DNA of 64,000 nucleotides from Idiomarina aquatica (GCF_003987185.1 NZ_PIPS01000001.1:620001-684000); one strand, 5' to 3'. Counted from the stretch's first letter, positions 16,951 to 26,096 are shown. Notes: generated from the letters alone by a model not told the origin. Numbers and translations are program-made.

Positions 16951-17876
16951 CGCAAGTCCGGCGGGATGGAGAAGGTGATGTTTTCGGCTCGGCCTGCGCG
17001 TTCGGTGACGGTCTCGCCGCCCCATTCGCGTAGTTGGTCGATGACTGATTTGACCAATACTTCCGGGGCTGAGGCGCCGGCGGTGACGGCGATGCGTTGT
17101 TTGCCGTCAAGCCAGCTGCGGTCGATGCAACTGGCGTCGTCGATCAAATAGGCCGGGGTGCCCATTTTTTCCGACAACTCGCGCAGACGATTTGAATTTG
17201 AGCTGTTGCTGGCTCCCACTACTAACATTAAATCCGCTTCACCAGCCAGTTCGCGCACCGCATCCTGGCGGTTCTGGGTGGCGTAACAAATGTCATCCTT
17301 GCGCGGTCCCTGAATGTTCGGAAAGCGCATTTTTAGAGCATCAATCACGTCGGCGGTATCATCAACTGACAACGTTGTTTGGCTCATGTAATACAGATTA
17401 TTAGCATCTTTCACCTGCAACGTCGCCACATCGTCCGGCGATTCAACCAGGTACATGCCACCGTTAGGATTGGCGTACTGGCCCATGGTACCTTCGACTT
17501 CCGGATGGCCGGCGTGGCCGATTAATACGCACTCATGCCCTTTGCGGCTAGCACGGGTGACTTCCATATGCACTTTGGTCACCAGTGGGCAAGTGGCATC
17601 AAACACTTTTAGACCACGGTCTTTGGCGTTTTGACGTACCGCCTGCGACACCCCGTGCGCACTGAAAATGACGATGGCGTCGTCAGGCACTTCGTCCAGC
17701 TCTTCGACAAATACTGCGCCTGCGTCTTTTAATGAATTCACCACGTATTTGTTATGCACCACTTCGTGGCGCACATAAATCGGCGGTTCAAAAATTTCCA
17801 GCGCACGTTCAACGATGGTAATGGCGCGGTCAACACCGGCACAAAACCCGCGTGGGTTGGCTAACAGTATTTGCAT
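16944..17876 (-). CDS. ispH: 4-hydroxy-3-methylbut-2-enyl diphosphate reductase IspH
   Basis: Last enzyme of the MEP isoprenoid pathway: reduces HMBPP to IPP and DMAPP with a [4Fe-4S] cluster. 310 residues with the cluster cysteines in '[12 protein letters not shown]', '[11 protein letters not shown]' and '[11 protein letters not shown]', plus 'SSNSNRLRE' and 'VTAGASAPE'. The start at 17876 follows GGAGG and gives the usual [11 protein letters not shown]-terminus; the longer frame back to 17918 is not needed. The last residues and the stop codon are within a REP palindrome. Confidence 0.96.
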   Translation of the reverse strand: MQILLANPRGFCAGVDRAITIVERALEIFEPPIYVRHEVVHNKYVVNSLKDAGAVFVEELDEVPDDAIVIFSAHGVSQAVRQNAKDRGLKVFDATCPLVTKVHMEVTRASRKGHECVLIGHAGHPEVEGTMGQYANPNGGMYLVESPDDVATLQVKDANNLYYMSQTTLSVDDTADVIDALKMRFPNIQGPRKDDICYATQNRQDAVRELAGEADLMLVVGASNSSNSNRLRELSEKMGTPAYLIDDASCIDRSWLDGKQRIAVTAGASAPEVLVKSVIDQLREWGGETVTERAGRAENITFSIPPDLRP

Positions 17877-17917
17877 AATTCCTCCGGAGCCTTCAGCAAC
17901 TGGCGCGGTTAACGCCA

Positions 17918-18358
17918 TTAAGGCTCAACACTGATAATTTCGACATCAAAAATCACCGTCTGGCCGGCCAGCGGGTGATTAAAATCGATGGTAACGGTTG
18001 GACCATTGATTTTGCGGACAATGCCCGGCAGCTCGGTACCGTCCGGTTGGGTAAAGGCCAGAATGGCACCCACTTCCGGTTTGGTTTCGTCACTGAACTT
18101 AGACGAGTCCACGTAATAAAAGTTATCCGGGTTCGGCTCGCCGAAAGCGTCTTTAGGTTCCAGCGTAAATTCACGCTTAGAGCCGGCACGCAGGCCAATC
18201 AGGCAAGCTTCGAAGTTTTCCGTCAGGCTACCGTCGCCCATACGAAATTTCGCCGGCTTACCGGACATCTTGGTGCTGTCGGCGACCGAGCCGTCCGACA
18301 GCTTGATGGTAAAATGCATGACCACTTCGCGACCATCTTCGATGGGTAAACGACTCAT
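17918..18358 (-). CDS. fkpB: FKBP-type peptidyl-prolyl isomerase FkpB (SlpA)
   Basis: 146 residues of the SlyD/SlpA FKBP class: '[18 protein letters not shown]', '[19 protein letters not shown]', the inserted-flap region and '[20 protein letters not shown]'. Cytoplasmic chaperone-isomerase. There is no His-rich tail, so it is SlpA/FkpB rather than SlyD. The gene lies between lspA (1-bp gap) and ispH, the conserved order in gammaproteobacteria. Confidence 0.94.
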   Translation of the reverse strand: MSRLPIEDGREVVMHFTIKLSDGSVADSTKMSGKPAKFRMGDGSLTENFEACLIGLRAGSKREFTLEPKDAFGEPNPDNFYYVDSSKFSDETKPEVGAILAFTQPDGTELPGIVRKINGPTVTIDFNHPLAGQTVIFDVEIISVEP

Positions 18359-18359
18359 A

Positions 18360-18881
18360 CTACTTCTTACCCTCCTCGCGCTCCGCTTCGGTATCGTCGC
18401 GACGATTCTCCACGAAGGCTTCTAATAACATCAATGCCGCACCAATGGTGATGGCCATATCGGCGACGTTAAAGGCCGGCCAGTGCCAGCCCTGATAGTG
18501 CACGTCCAAAAAGTCGATGACGTAGCCGTACATCATGCGGTCGGCGACGTTACCGATAGCACCGGATAAAATCAACGCGAACGACAGATTCTGGCGCCAG
18601 AAATTTACCGGGTTGCGGCGCAGCCAGATCAGCAGCACCGCGCTGATGGCGATGGCGATGACGGTAAAGAACCAGCGTTGCCAGCCTCCGCCGTCACTCA
18701 GAAAACTGAACGCAGCGCCGTAATTGTGAACGTAGGTGAGGTTAAACAAGCCGTCAATCACTACCCGGCTTTCGTATAGTTCAAACTCCGCGGCCACCCA
18801 CACTTTGGTGATCTGGTCGACGATCACCATCAGCACGGTTATCCACAGATAGCGCAGCCCGGAGGCGCGTTTTTTTAGCAT
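18360..18881 (-). CDS. lspA: Lipoprotein signal peptidase LspA
   Basis: Inner-membrane aspartyl peptidase that removes signal peptides from diacylated prolipoproteins. 173 residues with four transmembrane segments; catalytic Asp residues lie in 'GNVADRMMYGYVIDFLDV' and 'FNVADMAI', and 'VDQITKVWV' is the conserved first motif. The ATG at 18881 lies 4 bp after the ileS stop; an upstream frame to 18920 would overlap ileS. The C-terminus is charged. Confidence 0.95.
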   Translation of the reverse strand: MLKKRASGLRYLWITVLMVIVDQITKVWVAAEFELYESRVVIDGLFNLTYVHNYGAAFSFLSDGGGWQRWFFTVIAIAISAVLLIWLRRNPVNFWRQNLSFALILSGAIGNVADRMMYGYVIDFLDVHYQGWHWPAFNVADMAITIGAALMLLEAFVENRRDDTEAEREEGKK

Positions 18882-18885
18882 CTCG

Positions 18886-21720
18886 TTAGGCAAAACGACG
18901 TTCCTCACCTTCTCCGTCAATGTTGGTTACGCAACGCTGACACAAATCGTCGTGGCCGTCGATGGTGCCGACTTCCTCGCGGTGATGCCAGCAGCGCTCA
19001 CATTTCTTGTAGTTGCTCGCAGCAACGCTGACCGCCAGTGGCAGTTTTTCGGCTTTTAACGATTCAGCATCCGCTTCGGCTAACGGTTTTACCGTCGCTT
19101 CCGAGGTCAGCAGCGCAAACCGCAACTCATCACCCAGACGCGCCAGTTTAGCCGCCAGTGCGTCGTCCGCAAACAGCGTCACTTCCGCCTGTAACGAACC
19201 GCCGATGACGTCGTTACGACGCGCCTGTTCCAGCGCCTGATTAACACTATCTCGGACTTCCAGCAGTTGCATCCAGAACTGGTTTTCTTCGTCTTTAACG
19301 CCGGCAAACTCGGCAAAACCGTCATACCAGACTTCGGTAAATACATACTTAGAACGTTGTCCCGGCAACAGTTCCCAAATTTCTTGCGCGGTGAAGCTGC
19401 AAATCGGAGCCATCCAGCGTACCAGCGCCTCAGCGATATGATACAGCGCGGTCTGACAAGAACGACGCGCTAAGCTGTCGGCCTTGGCGGTGTACTGACG
19501 ATCCTTGATGATGTCGAGGTAAAAACTGCCCAGTTCGATGGAGCAGAAATGCATCAGCTTTTGTACCACCGTGAGGAACTGGTAGTTGTTGTAATGCTCC
19601 ACCAGTTGCTTCTGCAGGTCAGCTGCACGGCCGACAATCCAGCGATCCAACTCGACCATATCGGCCATCACGACACGGTGTTGCGCCGGGTCGAAACCAC
19701 TCAGGTTGGCCAGCAGGAAGCGCGAGGTATTACGGATACGACGGTACGCATCGGCTGAACGCTTGAGAATTTCGTCCGATACCGTCATCTCGCCGGAGTA
19801 ATCGGCAGACGCCACCCACAAACGCAGGATATCGCCACCGAGTTTGTTCATCACATCCTGCGGCGCCACCACGTTACCGATGGACTTGGACATTTTACGG
19901 CCCTTAGCGTCGACGGTGAAGCCGTGCGTCAGTACCTGATGGTAAGGCGCTTCGTCGTACATCGCGACACCGGTCACCAATGAGCTCTGGAACCAGCCAC
20001 GGTGCTGATCCGAACCTTCCAGGTACAGATCCGCCGGCCAGCTCAGGCCTTTGAACTCACGCAGTACGCAGTGATGGGTCACACCGGAGTCGAACCACAC
20101 ATCAAGCGTGTCGGTGACTTTACGATAATCTTTGGCTTCGTCGCCCAGCAGCGTTTCCGGCTCTAAATCGAACCACGCCTGCACGCCGTCTTTTTCGATC
20201 AACTGCGCGACTTTTTCCATCAGCTCCAGTGTGTTCGGGTGCAGCTCTTCGGTGTCTTTATGGACAAACACCGCAATCGGGTTACCCCAGGTACGCTGCC
20301 GCGAAATACACCAGTCCGGACGGCCTTCAACCATCGACGCAATACGGCTTTCGCCCCACTCCGGGAACCAGCCGACCTGCTTAATCTGTTCCAGTGCGTG
20401 CTGACGCAGGCCTTGTTTTTCCATGCTGATAAACCACTGCGGTGTGGCCCGGAAAATGATCGGCGTTTTGTGACGCCAGCAGTGCGGATACGAGTGCTCG
20501 TACGCCTCCGCGTGCATCAGGTTACCGGCATCGCGCAGCGCGTCGATGATCGGCTGATTGGCTTTGAATACGTGCTGACCGGCAAACATCGGCGTGTCGT
20601 CTTTATAAACGCCGTTGTCGCCCACCGGGTTATACACCTCGATGCCGTACTTTTGACCCACCAAAAAGTCGTCCACACCATGGCCCGGCGCGGTATGCAC
20701 ACAACCGGTACCGCTTTCGGTCGTGACGTGGTCACCAAGAATCACCGGCACGTTAAAATCAAACAGCGGATGATTCAGTTGCAGGCCTTCCAGCTTCTTA
20801 CCAGTGCTGAAGCCCAGCTTGTGATAATGCTTGATGCCCCAGCGATCCATACAGTCATTGACGAGGTCACTGGCAAGGATGACGCGCTCGGCTTCGCGGT
20901 CGTCGTCCTGCTCAATTTGTACCAGCGCGTATTCCAGCCCTTCCGCCAGTGTCACCGCGCGGTTAGCCGGAATGGTCCACGGTGTGGTGGTCCAGATAAC
21001 CATACTGAGCTTGCCTTCACCGGCATGACCTTCCGGCGTACTAAAACGGGTCAGCGCTTCTTCGGTGGCCGCCAGCGGCATTTTTACATCAATCGCCGGT
21101 GAGGTTTTATCTTTGTACTCAACCTCGGCTTCAGCCAGCGCCGAACCACAGTCGGTACACCAGTGCACCGGCTTGAAGCCTTGGTGCATATGGCCTTTTT
21201 CGATGATCTTGGCCAGTGCACGAACGCTGTCGGCTTCCTGCTTAAAGTTCATGGTCAGGTACGGGTTATCCCAGTCACCCAACACGCCCAGACGTTTAAA
21301 GTCGTCGCGTTGCTGATCGATTTGAGTTTGCGCGTACTCACGGCATTTTTCACGGAACTCCGCCAGGCTCAGTTTCTGGCCCGGTTTACCGTGTTTTTTC
21401 TCAACCTGCAGTTCGATCGGCAGACCGTGACAGTCCCAGCCGGGTACATAGGGTGCGTCGAAATCGCTCAACGTTTTCGCTTTTACGATAACGTCTTTCA
21501 GAATCTTGTTAACGGCGTGACCAATGTGAATTTTGCCGTTCGCGTACGGAGGGCCGTCGTGCAAAATAAAACTCGGCTTGCCTTGTTTGGCCTGACGGAT
21601 GGCTCCGTACAGATCATCGGCGTACCAGTCTTTGAGCATTTTCGGTTCACGCTGCGCCAGGTTACCGCGCATCGGGAACGCCGTTTCCGGCAGGTTTAGC
21701 GTATGCTTGTATTCACTCAT
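18886..21720 (-). CDS. ileS: Isoleucyl-tRNA synthetase
   Basis: 944 residues, normal length for bacterial IleRS type 1. Class I signatures '[16 protein letters not shown]' (HIGH) and 'KMSKSIGN' (KMSKS), an editing domain with '[14 protein letters not shown]' and '[16 protein letters not shown]', the '[17 protein letters not shown]' region, and a C-terminal zinc ribbon (CERCWHHR...CQRC). Follows ribF and overlaps nothing; lspA begins 4 bp after it. Confidence 0.98.
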   Translation of the reverse strand: MSEYKHTLNLPETAFPMRGNLAQREPKMLKDWYADDLYGAIRQAKQGKPSFILHDGPPYANGKIHIGHAVNKILKDVIVKAKTLSDFDAPYVPGWDCHGLPIELQVEKKHGKPGQKLSLAEFREKCREYAQTQIDQQRDDFKRLGVLGDWDNPYLTMNFKQEADSVRALAKIIEKGHMHQGFKPVHWCTDCGSALAEAEVEYKDKTSPAIDVKMPLAATEEALTRFSTPEGHAGEGKLSMVIWTTTPWTIPANRAVTLAEGLEYALVQIEQDDDREAERVILASDLVNDCMDRWGIKHYHKLGFSTGKKLEGLQLNHPLFDFNVPVILGDHVTTESGTGCVHTAPGHGVDDFLVGQKYGIEVYNPVGDNGVYKDDTPMFAGQHVFKANQPIIDALRDAGNLMHAEAYEHSYPHCWRHKTPIIFRATPQWFISMEKQGLRQHALEQIKQVGWFPEWGESRIASMVEGRPDWCISRQRTWGNPIAVFVHKDTEELHPNTLELMEKVAQLIEKDGVQAWFDLEPETLLGDEAKDYRKVTDTLDVWFDSGVTHHCVLREFKGLSWPADLYLEGSDQHRGWFQSSLVTGVAMYDEAPYHQVLTHGFTVDAKGRKMSKSIGNVVAPQDVMNKLGGDILRLWVASADYSGEMTVSDEILKRSADAYRRIRNTSRFLLANLSGFDPAQHRVVMADMVELDRWIVGRAADLQKQLVEHYNNYQFLTVVQKLMHFCSIELGSFYLDIIKDRQYTAKADSLARRSCQTALYHIAEALVRWMAPICSFTAQEIWELLPGQRSKYVFTEVWYDGFAEFAGVKDEENQFWMQLLEVRDSVNQALEQARRNDVIGGSLQAEVTLFADDALAAKLARLGDELRFALLTSEATVKPLAEADAESLKAEKLPLAVSVAASNYKKCERCWHHREEVGTIDGHDDLCQRCVTNIDGEGEERRFA

Positions 21721-21762
21721 GGGTCACTGTTTCCATTTCCGCATAGTTATAACGACATCACG

Positions 21763-22785
21763 CTAACGTTCGGCTTCGTGAGCCAACAGTTGTTTAGCGC
21801 GAGCGGCATCTTTTTCTATCTGTTGTTTCAAATGTTCTAACGAGGCAAAGCGTTGCTCTGCTCTAAGTTTAGCAACCGGTGTGACGGTGACTCGTTGACC
21901 GTACAGGTTGCCTGAAAAATCGAATAAATGCACTTCTAATTGGACTTCGTCGCCGTTCAGGGTTGGGCGGGTGCCGAGGTTGGCGACGCCGTCATAGGCT
22001 TCGCGGGTTAGGCGCTTCGCGCGGTGTAGCTCGCTGCCTTCGGCGCGAGGTTTTGGGTGCTCGCTTGGCTCGCACGATAACCCCACTTTTTCGTCAACAG
22101 TTACCGTTACGGCAAAGACGCCGTGTAGCGGGCTTTTTAGGCGTTTTAACGGGATGTTGGCGGTGGGAAAGCCGATGGTGCGGCCGTTTTTGCGCCCGTG
22201 TACGACTTTACCCTGCATTTGATAAGGGCGGCCGAGCATGGCTTCGGCGTTTTTAAAGTCGCCTTCTTCCAACGCTTTACGAATGGCGGTACTGCTGACC
22301 CGCTGTTGCTGCTGGCGGTAACTGCGGGTGTCGACCACTTCAAAGCCGAGCTCTTTACCGGCTTGCTGCAGAAGGCTGAAGTCGCCTTCGCGCTTGTAGC
22401 CAAAACGGAAGTCGTCGCCGACCACCAGAAACTTCACACCGAGTTTTTCAACCAGGGTCTTTTCAATGAATTCGCGAGCCGGTTGGCTGGCGAATTTTTT
22501 ATTAAATTCGATAACGATGTGGCGATCAACATCCTGATCACGCAGCGCCAGATACTTTTCACGCCAGTTGGTCAAGCGCGCCGGCGCCTGCTCCGGCTGG
22601 AACAACTCCTGTGGCTGGGGTTCAAAGGTCATTACCGCCGACGGCACGCCCAACGCCTCAGCCTTCGCCCGCACCTGCCGCAGTACCGCCTGGTGGCCTA
22701 AATGCACGCCATCGAAGTTGCCGATGGTTAATACGCAACCCCGGTGCTCTGCACGTAAATTGTGTGTACCGCGAATCAGTTCCAT
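21763..22785 (-). CDS. ribF: Bifunctional riboflavin kinase/FAD synthetase RibF with an unusual insertion
   Basis: 340 residues. N-terminal FAD synthetase domain ('TIGNFDGVHLGHQAVL', 'GDDFRFGYKREGD', 'RVSSTAIRKAL') and C-terminal riboflavin kinase domain ('GRTIGFPTANIPL', 'GVANLGTRPTLNG', 'EVHLFDFSGNLYGQ'). About 30 residues (234-263) have been inserted between the strand ending VTVDEK and the conserved 'YDGVANLGTRP'. The DNA of the insert contains a REP-like palindrome (22026-22049), so it looks like an in-frame repeat insertion in a loop. Catalytic motifs are intact. Confidence 0.95.
   Translation of the reverse strand: MELIRGTHNLRAEHRGCVLTIGNFDGVHLGHQAVLRQVRAKAEALGVPSAVMTFEPQPQELFQPEQAPARLTNWREKYLALRDQDVDRHIVIEFNKKFASQPAREFIEKTLVEKLGVKFLVVGDDFRFGYKREGDFSLLQQAGKELGFEVVDTRSYRQQQQRVSSTAIRKALEEGDFKNAEAMLGRPYQMQGKVVHGRKNGRTIGFPTANIPLKRLKSPLHGVFAVTVTVDEKVGLSCEPSEHPKPRAEGSELHRAKRLTREAYDGVANLGTRPTLNGDEVQLEVHLFDFSGNLYGQRVTVTPVAKLRAEQRFASLEHLKQQIEKDAARAKQLLAHEAER
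21997..22086. repeat. REP-like insertion inside ribF
   Basis: On the minus strand CTCGCGCC-GAAGGCA-GCGAG then CTAC (22026-22049), with a following GCGCGAAGCGC mini-dyad. It encodes residues about 234-263 of RibF, a segment with no counterpart in the E. coli protein as I recall it. Confidence 0.7.
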
Positions 22786-22916
22786 GACGGGCGAGTCCGT
22801 ACCCTGTTTTTCGAGTGTTTGAGAAAGCGCCGATTATAACCGAAACCTGGGCGTGAAACCACGGCTGTTTACGGACGTTGTCCGCGGCTTTTTGTTGGCT
22901 TCGCCAACGGCTGTTT

Positions 22917-22997
22917 GCTGCTTGCTACGCGCGCAGCGGTTTTTTGCACCTTCGGCGCGGCTATTGGCAACCTGCCTTCGGCGGTTGCGGCTGTTTT
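22917..22997 (+). repeat. Element 1 left inverted arm
   Basis: 81 bp matching the reverse complement of 23492-23572 with about eight mismatches. It contains three hairpins: GCTGCTTGC/GCGCAGC, GCACC-TTC-GGCGC, and GCAACC/GGTTGC with CCTTCGG inside. A further pair of hairpins continues outward to 22858. Confidence 0.8.
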
Positions 22998-23107
22998 CGG
23001 CTCGCTTCGCTCGCCGGGAAAATTATGGCATTTGTTGTGTGGGAAATATCGCAAATTTGCTTTGCTTTTAGAATGAGTTGCTAGGCTTTTGTCATTTGGG
23101 TGAAGCG

Positions 23108-23461
23108 ATGAACTATCACACACTTTGGGTTTGGCAAGAGTCGATGGCGCTGGCAACCGCTGTTTTGCGCCATGTCAGTGACTCTAAGCACTATTTCTTT
23201 AGAGACCAAATTGGTCGTTCAGCGCTGTCGATTCCGAGCAATATAGCGGAAGCCATGGTGAGGGACACGATGGCGGACCGGCGGAGAATCCTGTTTTACG
23301 CCATCGGGTCGAGTGCGGAACTCGAAACACAACTAGCCATCGGCAAAGACTTAAACTGGTTAACCCATCCGGACATAAAGCAGTGGCAAAACACCAACAC
23401 CCGAATTCAAATCTCATTACACCGCCTGACTAACAGCCTTTCCCAGACCCAGTCGCGCTGA
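23108..23461 (+). CDS. Four-helix-bundle protein (S23 / 23S rRNA intervening-sequence family)
   Basis: 117 residues. 'MNYHTLWVWQESMALATAVL', 'FRDQIGRSALSIPSNIAEAM', 'LFYAIGSSAELETQLAIG' and a C-terminal helix fit the TIGR02436 four-helix-bundle family, which is encoded in 23S rRNA intervening sequences and in many dispersed genes; related Avd proteins work in diversity-generating retroelements. Known functions are otherwise lacking. Here it lies outside rRNA, between inverted hairpin arms, and its stop codon is inside a REP palindrome. A part in mobilising or binding the palindromes is a hypothesis. The ATG at 23108 is chosen over 23078 by family alignment. Confidence 0.85.
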   Translation: MNYHTLWVWQESMALATAVLRHVSDSKHYFFRDQIGRSALSIPSNIAEAMVRDTMADRRRILFYAIGSSAELETQLAIGKDLNWLTHPDIKQWQNTNTRIQISLHRLTNSLSQTQSR

Positions 23462-23474
23462 AAGCGCGACCTAC
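23452..23474. repeat. REP-like palindrome at the end of the four-helix-bundle gene
   Basis: GTCGCGC-TGAAA-GCGCGAC then CTAC. The TGA of the gene (23459-23461) is in the loop. Same GTCGCG...CGCGAC-CTAC architecture as the copies in flhF and flgJ. Confidence 0.8.
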
Positions 23475-23491
23475 CCCGTGGTAAGCGAATC

Positions 23492-23661
23492 GATAACAGC
23501 CGCAACCGCCGAAGGCAGGTTGCCAATAGCCGCGCCGAAGGCGCAAAAGCCGCTGCGAGCGAAGCAAGCAGCAAACAGCCTCGGCGAAGCCGACAACAGC
23601 CGCGCCGAAGGCGCAAATAACCGTTGCGCAGCAACAAACAACCGCGCCGCAGGCGCAATTA
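23492..23661 (+). repeat. Element 1 right arm: seven tandem hairpins with constant spacers
   Basis: Hairpins in order: GCAACC/GGTTGC, GCGCC-GAA-GGCGC, GCTGC/GCAGC, TCGGC-GAA-GCCGA, GCGCC-GAA-GGCGC, GTTGC-GCA-GCAAC, GCGCC-GCA-GGCGC. Each is preceded by a spacer of the form AA(A/C)(A/C/T)A(G/A)CC. Stem sequences differ while pairing is kept. The final spacer AATTACC overlaps the murJ stop codon. Confidence 0.85.
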
Positions 23662-25218
23662 CCGGTGGCCGGCGATGTGTCGTGGGCGTAGGCCGATGAT
23701 GATCAAGGTGGCGAGGTAGGTAGCGGCGCCTAGGCCGATGACCTGGGCCAGTAGCCAGGGGCGTTCGATGACGGAGGTGGTGCGCCAGGCTTCGGTGGCG
23801 GGGCTGAACCACAAAATGACGGCGACCATCGCCGCGGTGGCGAGGATAACCTGGATGATAAAACGCCAGGTGCCGGGTTGGGCTTTGAGCACCCCTTCTT
23901 TATGTAACGTAAAACCGAGTAAACCGGCATTGATGGCGGCGGAAGCGGCGGTCGCCATGGCCAGCCCGACGTAACTGAACGGGATCGCCAGCGCGATATT
24001 GAACACCATATTAGCAACCATGGCGATGATGCCGAATTTTACCGGGCGTTTGGTATCCTGACGCGAATAAAATCCGGTGGCTAGCACCTTAACCAGCATA
24101 AAACTCAGCAGACCGGCGGAGTATGCCATCAGACTGTAAGACGCCATGCGCGCATCGTCCGGTGAGAACGCGCCGTGCATAAACAACACCATTAACATCG
24201 GTTCGGCCAGGAAAAACAGGCCCGCCATCGCCGGCACCCCGAGGATCAGCACCATGCGGATACCCCAGTCGAGGGTTTTGGTGAACTCCTGCGGCGATTT
24301 ATCCACATGCCGTGAGGACAGCGCCGGCAGAATCACCGTCGCAATCGCAATGCCGAACAACCCGAGCGGGAACTCTAAGAGCCGGTCGGAGTAATACAGC
24401 CAACTGATGGAGCCGGTCATCAGGAAGCTGGCAATCAAGGTGTCTAACAGTAAGTTGATTTGACTGACCGACACGCCGAAGATAGCCGGTAGCATCAACT
24501 TGCGGATTTTGGTCACGCCGGGATCTTTCCAACCCCATTGCGGCTTAACCAACAAACCGGCTTTTTTCAAAAACGGGATTTGGAACAGTAACTGGATCAG
24601 ACCGCCGAAAAACACACCCCACGCCAGCCCGTATTCCGGCTGCTCGAGGTTGGGTGCGAGCCAAATCGCCGCCGCTATGATGGCGATGTTAAGAAACACC
24701 GGCGTAAACGCCGCCACCGCGAATTTACCCAGCGTATTGAGGATCGCCCCAGCCATCGCGGTAAAAGTAATAAACCATAAATAAGGAAAGGTGATGCGCA
24801 ACAAGTCGCTGGCGAGCTCGAATTTATGCCCTTGCGGGCCATCGTGCCACCAGTCCAGGAACCAGCCCATACCGAACAGCGCGGTCACCAGCGGCGACGC
24901 GATCACCCCAAACAACGTCACGACGGTGATGATGGTACCCAGGGTGCCGGACACCCGCGCGATCAGCAGTTGCTGCTCAGGAAGCTCCCTCCCCTGTTTG
25001 TATTCGGTCAGTACCGGCACAAAAGCCTGCGCAAACGCGCCCTCGGCAAACAGCCGTCTTAGGAAGTTGGGGATTTTGTTGGCAAAGAAGAAGACATCCG
25101 CCGCCGCACCGGCACCCATCAGGTTCGCGATCACCACGTCGCGCACCAGCCCGAGAACCCGCGAGATGAGGGTCATAAAGCTGACGATGAATCCGGATTT
25201 GAGCAACGAGTTTGACAC
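23659..25218 (-). CDS. murJ: Lipid II flippase MurJ (MviN)
   Basis: 519 residues of a MOP-superfamily flippase with about 14 transmembrane helices, moving lipid II across the inner membrane. 'SGFIVSFMTLISRVLGLVRDVVIANLMGAG', 'DVFFFANKIPNFLRRLFAEGAFAQAFVPV' and 'LAYSAGLLSFMLVKVLATGFYSRQDTK'-like segments are typical. I take the GTG at 25218 (after AAAGGA), giving VSNSLLKSG; the open frame extends 79 codons further but that part is hairpin array. The TAA lies in the array of element 1. Two element copies flank the gene. Confidence 0.95.
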   Translation of the reverse strand: MSNSLLKSGFIVSFMTLISRVLGLVRDVVIANLMGAGAAADVFFFANKIPNFLRRLFAEGAFAQAFVPVLTEYKQGRELPEQQLLIARVSGTLGTIITVVTLFGVIASPLVTALFGMGWFLDWWHDGPQGHKFELASDLLRITFPYLWFITFTAMAGAILNTLGKFAVAAFTPVFLNIAIIAAAIWLAPNLEQPEYGLAWGVFFGGLIQLLFQIPFLKKAGLLVKPQWGWKDPGVTKIRKLMLPAIFGVSVSQINLLLDTLIASFLMTGSISWLYYSDRLLEFPLGLFGIAIATVILPALSSRHVDKSPQEFTKTLDWGIRMVLILGVPAMAGLFFLAEPMLMVLFMHGAFSPDDARMASYSLMAYSAGLLSFMLVKVLATGFYSRQDTKRPVKFGIIAMVANMVFNIALAIPFSYVGLAMATAASAAINAGLLGFTLHKEGVLKAQPGTWRFIIQVILATAAMVAVILWFSPATEAWRTTSVIERPWLLAQVIGLGAATYLATLIIIGLRPRHIAGHR

Positions 25219-25229
25219 TACAATCCTTT

Positions 25230-25672
25230 GTCGCTTTGCGACGGCTATTTGCGCCTTCGGCGCGGCTGTTTGCGGACGTTGTCCGCGGCTTTTTGTTGGC
25301 TTCGCCAACGGCTGTTTGCTGCTTGCTACGCGCGCAGCGGCTGTTAGCACCTGCGGCGCGGCTGTTGGCAACCTGCCTTCGGCGGTTGCGGCTGTTTTCG
25401 GCTCGCTTCGCTCGCCGGGAAAATTATGGCATTTGTTGTGTGGGAAATATCGCAAATTTGCTTTGCTTTTACAATTAGATGCTTAGCCTTTTGCTGTTTG
25501 GGTGACGCAAATCGTATTTCGCCCCCGGCAAGCGAAGCAGCCGAAGGCTCGCAGCAAACAGCCTCGGCGAAGCGGACAACAGCCGTTGCGCAGCAACAAA
25601 CAGCAGGGCCGCAGGCCCAAACAGCCGCACCGAAGGTGCAAACACCCGCGGAGACAGTCCGCAAAAAACCAT
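25230..25672. mobile_element. Hairpin-array element 2, gene-less copy
   Basis: 25262-25504 is about 93% identical to 22861-23104 (left arm plus the AT-rich leader of the four-helix gene). Exactly where that gene should begin, the sequence passes into a right-hand hairpin array (about 25528-25672). This is the structure expected of a non-autonomous derivative. It lies between murJ and rpsT and ends 20 bp before the rpsT -35 box; murJ must be transcribed through or from it. Confidence 0.65.
25262..25504 (+). repeat. 243-bp direct repeat of 22861-23104
   Basis: Near-identical copy of the element 1 left arm and leader, in the same orientation, 2401 bp away. Differences are scattered substitutions concentrated near the end of the leader. 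Confidence 0.9.
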
Positions 25673-25691
25673 CTTTTTTATCCCAAGGCTG

Positions 25692-25719
25692 TTGACTTTT
25701 CCGACAGAAAAGGCATAAT
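25692..25719 (+). promoter_or_regulatory. Sigma-70 promoter of rpsT
   Basis: TTGACT, 16 bp, CATAAT: close to the -35/-10 consensus, about 50 bp before the rpsT start. It begins right after the hairpin array of element 2. Confidence 0.75.
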
Positions 25720-25769
25720 CTGCGGCCTTTACAAGACAAGCGTAAGTTAACGAATTTTAGGAGTTCACC

Positions 25770-26030
25770 TTGGCTAACATTAAGTCTGCTAAAAAGCGTG
25801 CGATCCAAGCCGAGAAAAATCGCCGCCACAATGCAAGCCGTCGCTCAATGATGCGTACCTACCTCAAGCGCGTAAACGCTGCGATTGAGAGCAAAGACAA
25901 AGAAGCTGCAACTGCAGCACTGAAAAACGTAACCCCTTTGTTGGACCGTTACGCAACTAAAGGCTTGATCAGCAAAAACAAAGCGGCACGTCATAAGAGC
26001 CGTTTGAACGCTAAGATCCAAACGCTTTAA
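25770..26030 (+). CDS. rpsT: 30S ribosomal protein S20
   Basis: 86 residues, '[34 protein letters not shown]', basic and helical, normal length. It binds 16S rRNA early in 30S assembly. It starts with TTG after a TAGGAG ribosome site, the same rare start codon as E. coli rpsT, where it is tied to autogenous control; keeping it here suggests the same control. Divergent from murJ, and followed by a strong terminator. Confidence 0.97.
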   Translation: MANIKSAKKRAIQAEKNRRHNASRRSMMRTYLKRVNAAIESKDKEAATAALKNVTPLLDRYATKGLISKNKAARHKSRLNAKIQTL

Positions 26031-26041
26031 TCAAGATTGAT

Positions 26042-26096
26042 AACTCATGCATTTATTGCATGAGTCAAAAAAACCGGCGATAAGCCGGTTTTTTTA
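26042..26096 (+). terminator. rpsT terminator
   Basis: Two hairpins in tandem: ACTCATGCA/TGCATGAGT, then AAACCGGC-GATAA-GCCGGTTT followed by a run of T. The second is a classical Rho-independent terminator. Confidence 0.92.

Larger units (their letters stand above)
22858..23661. mobile_element. Hairpin-array element 1, with four-helix-bundle gene between inverted arms
   Basis: Left arm 22858-22998, leader 22999-23107, gene 23108-23461, a REP palindrome at its stop, then right arm 23492-23661. An 81-bp segment of the left arm (22917-22997) is about 90% identical to the reverse complement of 23492-23572. Each arm is a string of short hairpins separated by AAACAGCC-type spacers. The element fills the murJ-ribF gap, and the last spacer supplies the murJ stop. 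Gene inside inverted arms, plus a gene-less second copy, suggests a mobile element; no target duplication was found. Confidence 0.65.

Noticed and set aside
23108-23461. Intervening sequence within a 23S rRNA gene
   Set aside because: No rRNA sequence flanks it; neighbours are ribF and murJ.
25219-25455. N-terminal extension of MurJ to 25455
   Set aside because: The extra 79 codons are hairpin array and leader; the GTG at 25218 has a ribosome site and gives the family N-terminus.
22858-25672. CRISPR array
   Set aside because: The constant part is only about 8 bp, the variable parts are palindromes rather than unique spacers, and there are no cas genes.
22858-25672. Composite transposon carrying murJ
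   Set aside because: murJ is in its ancestral position between rpsT and ribF, so two separate insertions around it are simpler.
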